Shown here: positions 26,201 through 35,600 of the stretch, piece by piece
Numbering within the stretch: the first letter of the stretch is position 1
Layout of the letters: each line of letters starts with the position of its first letter
Assembly: GCA_937876865.1 (NCBI GenBank)
Contig: CALEFF010000049.1
Coordinates: forward strand, 1 to 59,061
Length of the DNA stretch: 59,061 nt
Origin: an uncultured Bacteroidales bacterium
GTDB lineage: Bacteria > Bacteroidota > Bacteroidia > Bacteroidales > P3
Direction of reading: 5' to 3'
Position numbers and translations under genes: made by a program
The notes under the pieces: generated by a model
Told to the model about the DNA's origin: nothing
Databases searched by the model: none
The model's input: the letters and a program-made list of their open reading frames with translations, nothing else

Positions 26201-26548
26201 ATGAAAAGGAAAATCTTTATGGCATTAGCAATAGTTGCTCTTGCATTAGGAATGCAAAGTTGTGCAGTAAAAAAAAGCAACTTGCTTTCAATAAATGACA
26301 ACGCCGTACTTAACACTGCAAACTTTGAATATGTAGGTTTAGCACAGGCAGAGGCAAATGTAACATACGTTTTTGGATTTGGCGGAGGTAATCCTGAACA
26401 AGAAGCAATAAATAAATTAAGAGAAAACGCAAGATTAAAGGCTAATCAAGCTCTAATAAACATTTCTGTTACAAAATCAACAAAACACGTTTGGTTTGTA
26501 TCTACAAAAAAAGTTATAGCAACAGCAGATATTATTCAATTTAAATAA
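26201..26548 (+). CDS. Small lipoprotein (DUF6567-like)
   Basis: A 115-residue protein with signal peptide MKRKIFMALAIVALALGMQ and lipobox Cys21. The mature sequence has a glycine-rich VFGFGGGN and then KLRENARLKANQALINISV, a pattern seen in small Bacteroidota lipoproteins of unknown role. The upstream TTG-initiated frame begins inside the promoter and is not used. Confidence 0.7.
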   Translation: MKRKIFMALAIVALALGMQSCAVKKSNLLSINDNAVLNTANFEYVGLAQAEANVTYVFGFGGGNPEQEAINKLRENARLKANQALINISVTKSTKHVWFVSTKKVIATADIIQFK

Positions 26549-26588
26549 GAAAAAAGAAAGAGAAAACAATCTCTTTTCAACTCAAAGA

Positions 26589-26633
26589 AAAACGCTCGTG
26601 AGTCTTTACTTTAATTTGACTTGCGAGCGTTTT
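26589..26633 (+). terminator. Terminator, copy 1 of a repeated hairpin
   Basis: Arms AAAACGCTCG (26589-26598) and CGAGCGTTTT (26624-26633), 25-nt loop. The hairpin and about 35 flanking bases recur at 28731-28806 after the WG-repeat gene. Confidence 0.75.
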
Positions 26634-26791
26634 GTTTTGCAATAAAATTGTTTTCCCAAGAGTTAAGCCCAAATGCTTGCGATATTTTCAAACAAGCAAA
26701 GAGTAATCCGAAATTTTTGATTTATTTACCCTTAACCAAAATTCACAAAATCAAAGACTTAACTTTCCCAAGCCTTAAAAACACCTATTTT

Positions 26792-26883
26792 TTCTTTGTT
26801 TTAGTGTGATTTTTTCTTGATTTCAAGAAAATAATTCTTTGTTTTATTTAAATAATTCTTTGCTTTTTTCAATTTTTTCTTTG
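26792..26883. repeat. Phased TTCTTTG array 4
   Basis: TTCTTTG at 26835-26841, 26856-26862 and 26877-26883, 21 bp apart; degenerate TTCTTGA at 26814 fits the same phase, and TTCTTTG at 26792 is one base out. The array lies inside repeat copy A. Confidence 0.8.
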
Positions 26884-26977
26884 ATTTATTTTTTTACCCC
26901 TTAGAAGTAGAAGCATTACCATAGAAAGGTATTTTTTTTCTTCGCAATTTGTAGCAAAAAAATCAAAACCTATTTTT

Positions 26978-27008
26978 TTTGTACTTGAAAAAATTTATTA
27001 TAACTTTG
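26978..27008 (+). promoter_or_regulatory. Promoter of the WG-repeat lipoprotein gene
   Basis: TTTG (26978-26981), 19 bp, TAACTTTG (27001-27008). A leader of about 60 nt precedes the ATG. The element is shared with repeat copy B. Confidence 0.75.
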
Positions 27009-27072
27009 TTGTGCAGAAAGAATATCTAATTTCAAAGTAACGGAATATAAAAAAAACAAAAATTATTAAGTC

Positions 27073-28725
27073 ATGAAAAAACGTATTTTAATGATAGGGA
27101 TTGTTATCTCTATGTTAGGATTGCTCACTTCTTGCGGAGGCGGAAGCAATCAAAAAGGATTAACAGCCGATTACATACCTTTTAAAATGGATAAGGAAGA
27201 TAATTGGGGGTTAATGGACAAAAATTTCAAGCCTTTGTTCTCTGATGAGTTTGAAGGTAAGATTTCTCCTGCATACGACGGAGTTTTCAGCGTACAAACC
27301 GAAGATAGATATGCTTTATACAAGGCAGAAGAAAAGCCAAGCGTGATTGCAGGTTGCGATGATTTGCTTTACGCAGGAATAATGAGCGAAGGTGTTATTC
27401 CTATTGTTAAAGAAAATTCAAGAATCACATACGTGGACAAATCAGGAAAAGAGAAATTCACCCTAATGCCTCATAACGGAAAAGAAATTATTGAGGTTAT
27501 GCCTTCTTTTACTTACGGTAAAGCCGTTATAAAAACAGAAGATAACAAGCAAGGAGTGATAAATTCTTCTGGAAAGGTGATTGTAGAGCCTAAATACGAT
27601 GCAGTAGAAATCAGAGATGGTTTTATGCTCGCTATGAATTATGAAAAAACAGAGGAAAATAAAGAACAAACAAACATAATCCTATTGGACAATAGCGGAA
27701 AAGAAGTAAAAACATTTAAAGATAGGAAGATAAGAGATATTAATGTTTCTTTCATAGATGGAACCTTCGTTTTGTATTCTCACAATGACGAAGGAGAAAA
27801 GACACTCTACTTAATGGATAAAGCAGGCAAAGAATTGAAAAAATATTCTACCAAGAAGTCTGAGCCAATAATGATATTCGACGACTATTATACTTATTAT
27901 GATGACGGAAAGCACGGAATAAGAAACAGAGATAATGATGAAATTATCATACGTGCCAAATACGATGTGTTATTCCCTGTTGAAGATAATTTATTCCTTG
28001 CAAGCAGAGGTGATAAATTAAGTTTGATAAATCTAAAAGATGAAGTTATAAAATCATTCGGTGATGAATATGAACAAATGCTTCCTTTGAACTTAAATAT
28101 TTCTACACTCGGTTTGATGTTTCCTAATTGGAATTATTTAATTGCAGAAGTTGATAACAATTTGGTTACATTCCTTGATTTTAAAGGAGAAAAGATTTCC
28201 AACAATGAATATATTGTAGATTTCGGTCGAGAGTATAGGATTTACTCCGACTATTTCAACGCAACAGAAGTAGGACAAAAATTATCAGACCTTATTGTTA
28301 AAGAATATATTCCTAAATTTGGTAAGAACATAACAGAATATACAACATCCAATGCAAACGGTTATCAAAACAATCAAGGAGTTAAGATAGATGTAAAGCC
28401 ATTTTACAAAACAAGTATGGATTGTTATCTTTTCAGTTATGAGCAAATTGCTGTTATGAACAACTCTTGGATGTATGAATACAACCCTAACGCATTGGTT
28501 AATGGATTTAAATTGACTCTTAGACTATCTTACAAAGAAAATGCCGAGGAACTCGTTGCTCAAGTAGCAAAATCTCTATATGATTCTTTAACTAAAAATG
28601 GATATGCTTTACAAGAAACTCAAACAGAACAAACCTACACACTTCAACACAAAGAAAGTATGGATAACATAAATATTTCTTACAATAATAAAACAATTGA
28701 AATTGTCGGTTCAATGACATTATAA
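27073..28725 (+). CDS. WG-repeat lipoprotein
   Basis: A 550-residue lipoprotein (MKKRILMIGIVISMLGLLTSC, lipobox Cys21). The N-terminal 400 residues are WG-type repeats (NWGLMDKNFKPLF, KQGVINSSGKVIVEPKYDAV, KHGIRNRDNDEIIIRAKYDV), which fold as beta-propeller-like units. The last 150 residues form a separate domain. WG proteins in Bacteroidota are usually surface-exposed and of unknown ligand. It stands alone behind the long repeat-bearing region 26549-27072. Confidence 0.85.
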   Translation: MKKRILMIGIVISMLGLLTSCGGGSNQKGLTADYIPFKMDKEDNWGLMDKNFKPLFSDEFEGKISPAYDGVFSVQTEDRYALYKAEEKPSVIAGCDDLLYAGIMSEGVIPIVKENSRITYVDKSGKEKFTLMPHNGKEIIEVMPSFTYGKAVIKTEDNKQGVINSSGKVIVEPKYDAVEIRDGFMLAMNYEKTEENKEQTNIILLDNSGKEVKTFKDRKIRDINVSFIDGTFVLYSHNDEGEKTLYLMDKAGKELKKYSTKKSEPIMIFDDYYTYYDDGKHGIRNRDNDEIIIRAKYDVLFPVEDNLFLASRGDKLSLINLKDEVIKSFGDEYEQMLPLNLNISTLGLMFPNWNYLIAEVDNNLVTFLDFKGEKISNNEYIVDFGREYRIYSDYFNATEVGQKLSDLIVKEYIPKFGKNITEYTTSNANGYQNNQGVKIDVKPFYKTSMDCYLFSYEQIAVMNNSWMYEYNPNALVNGFKLTLRLSYKENAEELVAQVAKSLYDSLTKNGYALQETQTEQTYTLQHKESMDNINISYNNKTIEIVGSMTL

Positions 28726-28759
28726 CAAAAAAAGAAAGAGTTAGAAACCTAACTCAAAG

Positions 28760-28806
28760 AAAAACGCTCGTGAGTCTTGATTTTATTTTGACAAACGAGC
28801 GTTTTT
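28760..28806. terminator. Terminator, copy 2 of a repeated hairpin
   Basis: Arms AAAAACGCTCG (28760-28770) and CGAGCGTTTTT (28796-28806). It ends the WG gene and the converging minus-strand cassette. The flanks match 26551-26605 closely. Confidence 0.85.
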
Positions 28807-28827
28807 GTTTTTTATTTATTTGAGTTA

Positions 28828-29046
28828 TTAAACTTCTTTTTTTAGTTCTGCAAATAAATCAACCGGACCTAAGTGCCACATCTTTGTATTTTCGGTTTGA
28901 AGTTTTTGATAAAGTTTTGAGAAATAGACTTTCTTAATTGCTTCTAAAAGTGTTATCCCTCTATCTTGTGCAAGCATTGTGGATAACCAACATATTTTTG
29001 ATGGTAAAAGCAGATATAAATTTTCTTGGTTAATCTCTCCTATCAT
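28828..29046 (-). CDS. Small cassette protein 3, DUF3791-associated
   Basis: A 72-residue protein. It has LLPSKICWLSTMLAQDRGITLLEAI and then FSKLYQKLQTENTKMWHLGP, a pattern I associate with small proteins encoded beside DUF3990 in Bacteroides and Clostridia. It has no signal peptide or membrane segment. It overlaps the DUF3990 gene by 4 bases and is the last gene of the cassette. Confidence 0.65.
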   Translation of the reverse strand: MIGEINQENLYLLLPSKICWLSTMLAQDRGITLLEAIKKVYFSKLYQKLQTENTKMWHLGPVDLFAELKKEV

Positions 29047-29528
29047 AATTTCACCTCCTTAACTTCTAAGAATTTCAATTCGCTTAATGCTTCTTTTGTA
29101 TGGAACAAATATTGATCAACTAAATTATAAGTTTTCAATTCTGCAATTAACATTTGCTTACTAATAATGCCTCCTTCATATAAGGCAAAAGAAGCATATA
29201 CCTTATCATTTGCCACAGGTCCATAAACAATATCGTATTTATGAGTAAAGTCTATTTGCATTCGGTTTTTCATTACAAAATCTACCCATTCCTCTGTTGG
29301 TTCATCAAATATTAAAGAATTAAAATTAGGTAACTTCTCTTCTTCAAAATGATATAAATTAACAAAACCAATAGAACGTTTTTCTTCTAATAGTCTGCGT
29401 TTTACCCAAGCAAGAGCTTGCTTATAAGAACTTGTTGTATAAAATCCATCTCCATAATCTAATTTTCTATTTGATTGACGTATTTCAGGTTTTTCAACAA
29501 TTTCCAAACTACCATGGTATAATATCAT
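29043..29528 (-). CDS. DUF3990 protein, ADP-ribosyltransferase-like
   Basis: A 161-residue cytoplasmic protein. YHGS (4-7) and LDYGDGFYTTS (23-33), then QALAWVKRR and a YDIVYGPVAND segment near 100, match DUF3990. The YHGS...GFYTT arrangement is the pattern of ADP-ribosyltransferase NAD-binding strands, so a toxin or modifying enzyme is possible; activity is inferred. It overlaps both neighbours by 4 bases (ATGA), so the three are made in fixed proportion. Confidence 0.75.
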   Translation of the reverse strand: MILYHGSLEIVEKPEIRQSNRKLDYGDGFYTTSSYKQALAWVKRRLLEEKRSIGFVNLYHFEEEKLPNFNSLIFDEPTEEWVDFVMKNRMQIDFTHKYDIVYGPVANDKVYASFALYEGGIISKQMLIAELKTYNLVDQYLFHTKEALSELKFLEVKEVKL

Positions 29529-29749
29529 AGGTTTTCTTTTTTTCGTATTTCTAAAAATTTATCTATATCTTCTAAAATCCAATGATGATTTTGTGTGTGT
29601 AGTATTTCGTAATGTTCTTCTAAGTATTCAAGCAATCCATATTTAGAAAAAATCTCCATTGTTTCTGCTCCGTCTATTGCTTTTGCATTTTTGTATTGTT
29701 CTATACAAAAAGAAATAAAATAACTCAGGTCTCGTTGATGTTTATCCAT
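29525..29749 (-). CDS. DUF3791 protein
   Basis: A 74-residue protein. FISFCIEQYKNAKAIDG, then FSKYGLLEYLEEHYEILHTQ and ILEDIDKFLE are the DUF3791 pattern. The family often accompanies DUF3990 and may be its antitoxin or chaperone. It is the first gene of the cassette. I find no TAnnTTTG promoter in the 85 bases upstream. Confidence 0.75.
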   Translation of the reverse strand: MDKHQRDLSYFISFCIEQYKNAKAIDGAETMEIFSKYGLLEYLEEHYEILHTQNHHWILEDIDKFLEIRKKENL

Positions 29750-29774
29750 TGCTTGCTTTTTTGTTTTTATGAGA

Positions 29775-29809
29775 AATCCGCAATGCTTTGCGTTTTAGCA
29801 TTGCGGATT
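29775..29809 (-). terminator. Hairpin after the M3 peptidase gene
   Basis: A perfect 13-bp stem (29775-29787 and 29797-29809, AATCCGCAATGCT) with a 9-nt loop, 25 bases past the peptidase stop. The minus-strand tail is A-rich rather than T-rich, so termination efficiency is uncertain. Confidence 0.65.
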
Positions 29810-29833
29810 CTTTTACTTTAATTGCTTAAAGTC

Positions 29834-31936
29834 TTATTTTATTAAACCTCTGTTGCGAAGTAGTGCGTTTAAGTCTGGTTCTGCTCCGCGGAAGTCTTTG
29901 TATAGTTGCATTGCGTCTTTTGTGCTACCGCTGCTTAGTAAGATTTTGAATTTTGCTGCTGTTGCTGGGTCAAAGATATTGCCTGTTTCTTTGAATGCTT
30001 CAAAGGCATCTGCGTCTAAGGTTTCGCTCCATGTGTATGAATAGTAACCTGCGCTGTATCCTCCGTCACCAAAGCAGTGTGAGAAGTAGGTTGAACGGTA
30101 TCTTGGTGGGATTTGTGTTAGCATTCCTATTTTTGCCATTGCGTTTGCTTCCATTTCTTGTGTGTTTACTTTTTCTCCTGCTTTTACTGAGTGGAAACAC
30201 ATATCTAAGTATGAGGCCGCTAATAATTCGCTAAACATAAATCCTTGGAAGAAGTTGCCTGATGTTTCCATTTTCTCAACCATTTCTTGTGGAATCACTT
30301 CTCCTTTTTCGTTTTTAGCGTACATATTCAATACTTCTGGTTGTAGACACCAGTGTTCTAAGATTTGTGATGGCAATTCTACGAAATCTCTTGCTACGTT
30401 TGTTCCTGATACTGATGGATATGTACAATTTGAAAGTAATTGATGGATTGCGTGTCCCATTTCGTGGAATACTGTCAATGCTTCATCTGCTGTAAGTGTT
30501 GTTGCTCCGTTTGGTGATTTTGCATAGTTGAAACATACTGTGATAATTGGAGTTATATTCTTTCCGTCTTTGCGTGATTGTCCTCTATATTCGTTACACC
30601 ATGCTCCACTTTGTTTGCTTTCTCTTGTATATGGATCCCAATAAAGTATTCCTACGTGTTCGCCTTTTTCGTTCTTTGCTTCAAATACTAATACATCTTC
30701 TGCGTAAACTGATATATCTTTTCTTTCTGTGAAACTAATGCCATATAGTTTTGTAAGTACGTCAAAGCAACCTTGTCTTACTTTATTGATTTCAAAGTAT
30801 GGACGTGTAAGTTCTGCATCAAAGTTATATTTTTGTTGGCGTACTTTTTCTGCATAGTAATACATATCCCATGCTTCTAATTTTGCTCCTGGCACGTCTT
30901 TTGACAACATTGCTTGGAATTGTGCTGCTTCTTCTTTTGCTACTTTTACTGAATATGACAATAGATTTTCTAATAAGTCAAATACTGCTTTTGGTTCTTT
31001 TGCCATTCTTTCTTCTAATTGGTAGTGAGCGAATGTTTCATAACCTAAAAGTTGTGCTTTTTTTGCACGTAGTTCTGACATTTGTGCTACTAATGCGTTG
31101 TTGTCTGTTTCGCCTCCGTTGTTGCAACGATTAACTCTTGCATTGAAGATTTCTTTTCTTAAATCTCTGTTGTCAGCGTATGTAACAAATGGCATAAATG
31201 AAGGGTTATCAAGTGTGAATATCCATTTTCCTTCTTTTCCTTCTTGTTTTGCTAATGCTGCTGCTTTTTCTATTTCACCTTGTGGCAAACCTTTAAGGTT
31301 TTCTTCTTTGTCTATAACTAATTGATATGCTTTTGACTCTTTCAAAAGGTTGGCATCAAATTTTGATTCTACTTTTGTAAGTTCTGCATTTACTTTTCTT
31401 AGTTCTTCTTGTTTTGCTGCGTCAAGCAATGCTCCTGAACGTACAAATTTGTTGTAGGTTTTTTCTAATAATGCTAATTGTTCTCCTGTGTATTTTTGAG
31501 AATCTTTTGCGTCATATACTGCTTTGATTTTCTCAAATAACTTTGCATTCATTGAAACGTTGTCGGAGTGTGTTGCCATCATTGGTCCGACTTTTTCGTT
31601 TACTTTTTGCAATTCTTCAGATGTGTTTGCTGCCATCATATTACCGAATACGCCTGCAACTTTTGAAAGAGTTTCTCCGCTATAATCTAACGCTGCTATT
31701 GTATTGTCGAAAGTTGGTGCTTCTGCATTGTCAATTATTGCTTGGATTTCTTTGTTGTGTTCTGCTATTGCTGCTTCAAAAGCTGGCAAATAGTGTTCTA
31801 CTTTAATTTTTTCAAATGGTGCTGTTTCAAACGGAGTGTCCCATTTTTGTAGTAATGGATTGTCTGAAACTTCTTGTTTAGAACAAGACGCAAACATAAG
31901 TCCTGATACTAAAATTGTCATAAGTGTTTTTTTCAT
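29834..31936 (-). CDS. dcp: M3-family oligopeptidase lipoprotein (Dcp-like)
   Basis: A 700-residue zinc peptidase. The signal MKKTLMTILVSGLMFASC ends in a lipobox. The HEMGHAIH zinc site is near residue 489, with the downstream helix carrying the third ligand in FVELPSQILEHW. This is the Dcp/oligopeptidase A group, cleaving short peptides, probably in the periplasm or at the outer membrane. Several leucine-rich frames on the opposite strand are shadows. It lies 28 bases after plsY. Confidence 0.93.
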   Translation of the reverse strand: MKKTLMTILVSGLMFASCSKQEVSDNPLLQKWDTPFETAPFEKIKVEHYLPAFEAAIAEHNKEIQAIIDNAEAPTFDNTIAALDYSGETLSKVAGVFGNMMAANTSEELQKVNEKVGPMMATHSDNVSMNAKLFEKIKAVYDAKDSQKYTGEQLALLEKTYNKFVRSGALLDAAKQEELRKVNAELTKVESKFDANLLKESKAYQLVIDKEENLKGLPQGEIEKAAALAKQEGKEGKWIFTLDNPSFMPFVTYADNRDLRKEIFNARVNRCNNGGETDNNALVAQMSELRAKKAQLLGYETFAHYQLEERMAKEPKAVFDLLENLLSYSVKVAKEEAAQFQAMLSKDVPGAKLEAWDMYYYAEKVRQQKYNFDAELTRPYFEINKVRQGCFDVLTKLYGISFTERKDISVYAEDVLVFEAKNEKGEHVGILYWDPYTRESKQSGAWCNEYRGQSRKDGKNITPIITVCFNYAKSPNGATTLTADEALTVFHEMGHAIHQLLSNCTYPSVSGTNVARDFVELPSQILEHWCLQPEVLNMYAKNEKGEVIPQEMVEKMETSGNFFQGFMFSELLAASYLDMCFHSVKAGEKVNTQEMEANAMAKIGMLTQIPPRYRSTYFSHCFGDGGYSAGYYSYTWSETLDADAFEAFKETGNIFDPATAAKFKILLSSGSTKDAMQLYKDFRGAEPDLNALLRNRGLIK

Positions 31937-31964
31937 ACTGTTGTTTTATTAATTTATTATTTTA

Positions 31965-32633
31965 TTATTCTTCTGTTTTTTTAAATTTGAATTTTGGTTC
32001 TTCGTGGTTTAATAGTCGTTTTATGTTCTTTCTATGTGTCCATAGAATAAAGAGTGCAACTAAAATTGCAAAGGCCAATTCTATTACATTGATTTTTTCA
32101 TCTATCACTACGCATCTTATGCAATAGAATAATGGAAAAGAAACTGCTGCACTCATTGAGGAAAGAGAAACATAGTGTGAAAGGATAAAGACTACAACAA
32201 AAACTGCTAATACCAATGGTATGATTTTTAAGAATAGACCTATTACTATTCCAAGCATAGTTGCTACTCCTTTTCCGCCTTTAAATCCTGCAAATATAGG
32301 TAAGGCGTGTCCTATTACACAGAATACACCTATCAATAGTTGATATAAAATCATATATTCGCTATTTGCAATTTCCATTCCAAAGTAGCGTGATAAATAG
32401 ATAGCAAACCAACCTTTAAATGCATCAATACAAAGAACAAATATTCCCGGAAGAAGTCCTAAAACTCTTATTGTATTTGTTGCTCCTGCGTTTTTACTAC
32501 CTTTTTCTCTTACATCTATTCCGTAAAATGATTTTCCTATCCAAACTGCTGATGGAATTGAACCTAAAATATATGCTACTACTAATCCTATTACTAAGGC
32601 CAATATTACGGGTATTGTAATTGTTATTGTCAT
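31965..32633 (-). CDS. plsY: Glycerol-3-phosphate acyltransferase PlsY
   Basis: An inner-membrane acyltransferase of 222 residues using the acyl-phosphate made by PlsX. It has the three conserved loops: GSIPSAVWIGK, GSKNAGATNTIRVLG and GFKGGKGVATMLG. Five or so membrane helices are visible, and the basic C-terminal tail is cytoplasmic. It lies 4 bases after the large secreted protein gene. Confidence 0.96.
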   Translation of the reverse strand: MTITITIPVILALVIGLVVAYILGSIPSAVWIGKSFYGIDVREKGSKNAGATNTIRVLGLLPGIFVLCIDAFKGWFAIYLSRYFGMEIANSEYMILYQLLIGVFCVIGHALPIFAGFKGGKGVATMLGIVIGLFLKIIPLVLAVFVVVFILSHYVSLSSMSAAVSFPLFYCIRCVVIDEKINVIELAFAILVALFILWTHRKNIKRLLNHEEPKFKFKKTEE

Positions 32634-32637
32634 TGTT

Positions 32638-35600
32638 TTATTCCTCCTCTTCTATTTCTGTGTCTTGGTATTCTTCTTCTTGACCTAATTCAATTGTTCT
32701 TATGAAATTACGTTTTTGTGCAGGTGTTGCAACTCTATATACATAAACTCTTCCTTTCTCTGTTTTAAACTCTCTGTCTTCTCTTGGTGTTTCATTGATT
32801 TTTGAATTGATTATTTCATTAGAAGAAAGTATATCCATAGCAGAACCATTGTATTCAAAGTAATACCAACTATCAGGATTTGCCTCTACATATATTCTAA
32901 TTGTTGGAGAGAGTGCTCCTTTTAATATTTGAATACGTGTTTTGATTGTTTTATTGACTTGGTATTTTCCTACGGTTGCAAGTTCAAAGTTTCCTTTACC
33001 TACGTAGGAACGAAGTACAGGATCCCATTCTAAACGTACATCTGAGAAAAAGATTTTATTCTTCATTTGTTTTGGAACGTCTTTCCACTCTCCTGTTACC
33101 AATAAATCGGCGTACCAATCACCACCTTCTTCTTCTCCTAATAGGTAATGTAAGTATTTTTTGTATCCTGAGTTTTCAAAATCTATTTGCGAAAGATTTA
33201 AATCCTCATATAATTCCACTCCTATCATATCTATGATTTCTTGTGCAATAGGAAAGTCTAATGCTAATGCCATTTTAATTTGTGCCTCGCCGTTTTGATT
33301 TACCTTTACGCTACCATAGTTGTTTGTTTTCATCACTTCCGAAGGTAAAAATCCTAATTTAATTTCTCCTTCTCCTTCTGCTTTGCAAGATGTTTTATCA
33401 AACGATAGGTATGGAGCATCTATGTTCGAGAAATCATTGAGTTTTTCTTCTGAAGCAATGATATATTTTTTTAATTCTTTGTTATAAGTTAATAATCCTT
33501 TGCTTTTTAACATCACATTATCTCCTTCTGTATCATAGGTTAAGAATGTGGTTTGTGGTTCAAAGTTATCAGGATTAAACATAATGGAAGCAGTAACTCT
33601 TTTTCCCTCTACATCAACAGGTGCTTCGGAAATTGGAATGTAGATTTGTTTTGGATTTAATTGTGCTGAGAATTTAATCCATGCTGCTTCATCTCCATAA
33701 CAATTACTTGAAAGTTGAACTCCTCCATCAAAGATATAATTTGTATCAGTGGCGTTTAAGGTTACATTTCCATAGAAATTAAATGCCGAACTCAATTGTA
33801 AAACTTCATCTGTTGGGATTTCTCCTTTTCCAATAGTTTTTCCGCTAAGAGGATTGATTTCTTTTAAGAAAATTGGGTGCTTTTTATTATCCTCATCTAT
33901 GTAATCTACATATCCATTTGCTGAATAGAGTTTTGCTGATTCTATAAAAATTCTTGCATCATATATTTCATGTAGTTTATTTTGAGTGTTTGCTAAAATT
34001 CTTACATCATCTAATGTGTCAATTTGTGCACCTGGGTGAATTGTAATGCTACCATCTGAGGGACGAATAGCAATATCGGCACATCTTATCACGTAAACAT
34101 CTTCTGTAAACAATTTATTCTTATTCAAATCCAATAATGCTCTTGGAGAATTGAAATAAAATCCTCCTTGATTAGGGTGTAAAGAAACAAACTTAGCACC
34201 AGGGTGAGGTAAATCCACTGCTTCTTTTAGTGGTTTGCTTGCAAAATCGCCTATTTTTGGTGCTTGTGTATCTACTAATCCTAATAATTTAGATTGCATT
34301 CCCCATTCAAATTGGTCTATATAGCAAGCGTATTGCAAATATGGCAATTCGTTTCTCTTTACTCCTTCATTGGATTTAAAAAATCCTTTTTGTTCTTTGT
34401 AATCCACGTTAGATTTCACATTATCTGATTGAAATGCAATAGAATTTCCATCTAATGCCATTATCTTTACCTCTGAGGTGTCGGCAGCATAAGAGTCTTG
34501 TCCAAAACGTGTGTAGGAAGAGGTAACTATCAATTCTTCACTTTGAGTACTTCCTTGTCCTGTCAATCCTTTTGGAGAAACGGTTAGAGAACCACTATGA
34601 ACTGCTACTGAATCATAAAGATAGAATGGTTCTTTCTTTTGTTCTACTAACATATAATCTTGTTTTGGATACCAATGTTGTTTTGCCACTGTGTTTTTTG
34701 CATCAGCAAAGGCAACGCTTGCTCCAACTGCTCCTTTTGAAAAGGTAATGAATTTTTGAGTTTCACAAAACATTGAATCAGGGTGAAGAATAAACTTCTT
34801 GGAATGAGTTCTTGAAGCAAGATAATCTAAATATCCTGTTGCCAAAAGTCCATTACAACTCAAATCTATTGATTTATAAATCTGTCCTTTACCACCATAG
34901 ATTGGTTTTCCTGCTTGTGGAGTTTCTATTTTAAACCCAAGAGAATAATCTTTCATAACTCTTAAAGGTTCGGTAATATCTTCAAAAATTCCTGCTGACT
35001 TCAAAACCCCTGAAAAGAAAATACTATCTGTTTTAAACTTATAGAGATTCTTTACTTCAAAGGGTTCAACCTTGTAATAGAAGTCCTCTTTTTTGTAAAC
35101 TCCGTTTTGAATATTCTTATAATCGTAATACACATAACTATCTTTCATTGAAGAAAGTATTGGATAATCAGGTAGTTTTTTTCTACTACTTTTGTTGTTC
35201 GGAGCATCAATTAAAAGTTTACATTGTAGGTTTTGAATTGGAGTTTGAATCATTACAAACTTTGTAGTGTCTTCAAACAAATGTACAAAGAAGTTTAAAC
35301 TATCTACCGTAGGCAATTCTAATGAGAAATTATCGTATGAGAACTTACAATTCATACCACTAAGAGTAAAAAGTCCTGCCATAATATCGCCATCAAACTC
35401 AAAATTCCTATTTTTTTGCATTCTAATTGTCCCATTCTTTGGACGAATAACCACATTGTGCGTATCACTAAGAGTAAATGTTTTTATACCATTCATTTGT
35501 AGATTCATATCAGAGGTATTCAAAACAATATTTGCCTCTCCCTTGGTTGCTGAAATAAAACGCAAAGCATCGTAATCTATTTTCTTTGTTTTTGATAGGA

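Larger units (their letters stand above)
26671..27008 (+). repeat. Intergenic repeat module, copy A
   Basis: Matches 58655-58950 over about 300 bp with small gaps. Shared blocks are an AAATGCTTGCGA start, a TTTGATTTATTYACCCTTAA segment, AAAATCAAAGACTTAACTTT, the TTCTTTG array, TTCTTCGCAATTTGTAGC with following AAAAAAATCAAAACC, and the promoter. In this copy the hairpin at the left edge has lost its right arm. The whole gap 26549-27072 is otherwise non-coding. Confidence 0.85.

Noticed and set aside
26101..26316. Longer N-terminus of the M49 peptidase
   Set aside because: It would run through both divergent promoters and bury an excellent lipoprotein signal peptide at 26100.
26621..26809. 62-codon frame in the gap before the WG gene
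   Set aside because: It lies in repeat copy A. The matching stretch in copy B is broken by frame-changing gaps, so the conservation is of DNA, not protein.
27073..28725. WG-repeat protein as a phage or toxin component
   Set aside because: It has a plain lipoprotein signal and no effector domain; WG repeats are common in host lipoproteins of this phylum.
29853..31806. Several leucine-rich frames on the plus strand
   Set aside because: They are antisense to the M3 peptidase gene, which has intact catalytic motifs; leucine/valine richness is a codon artefact.
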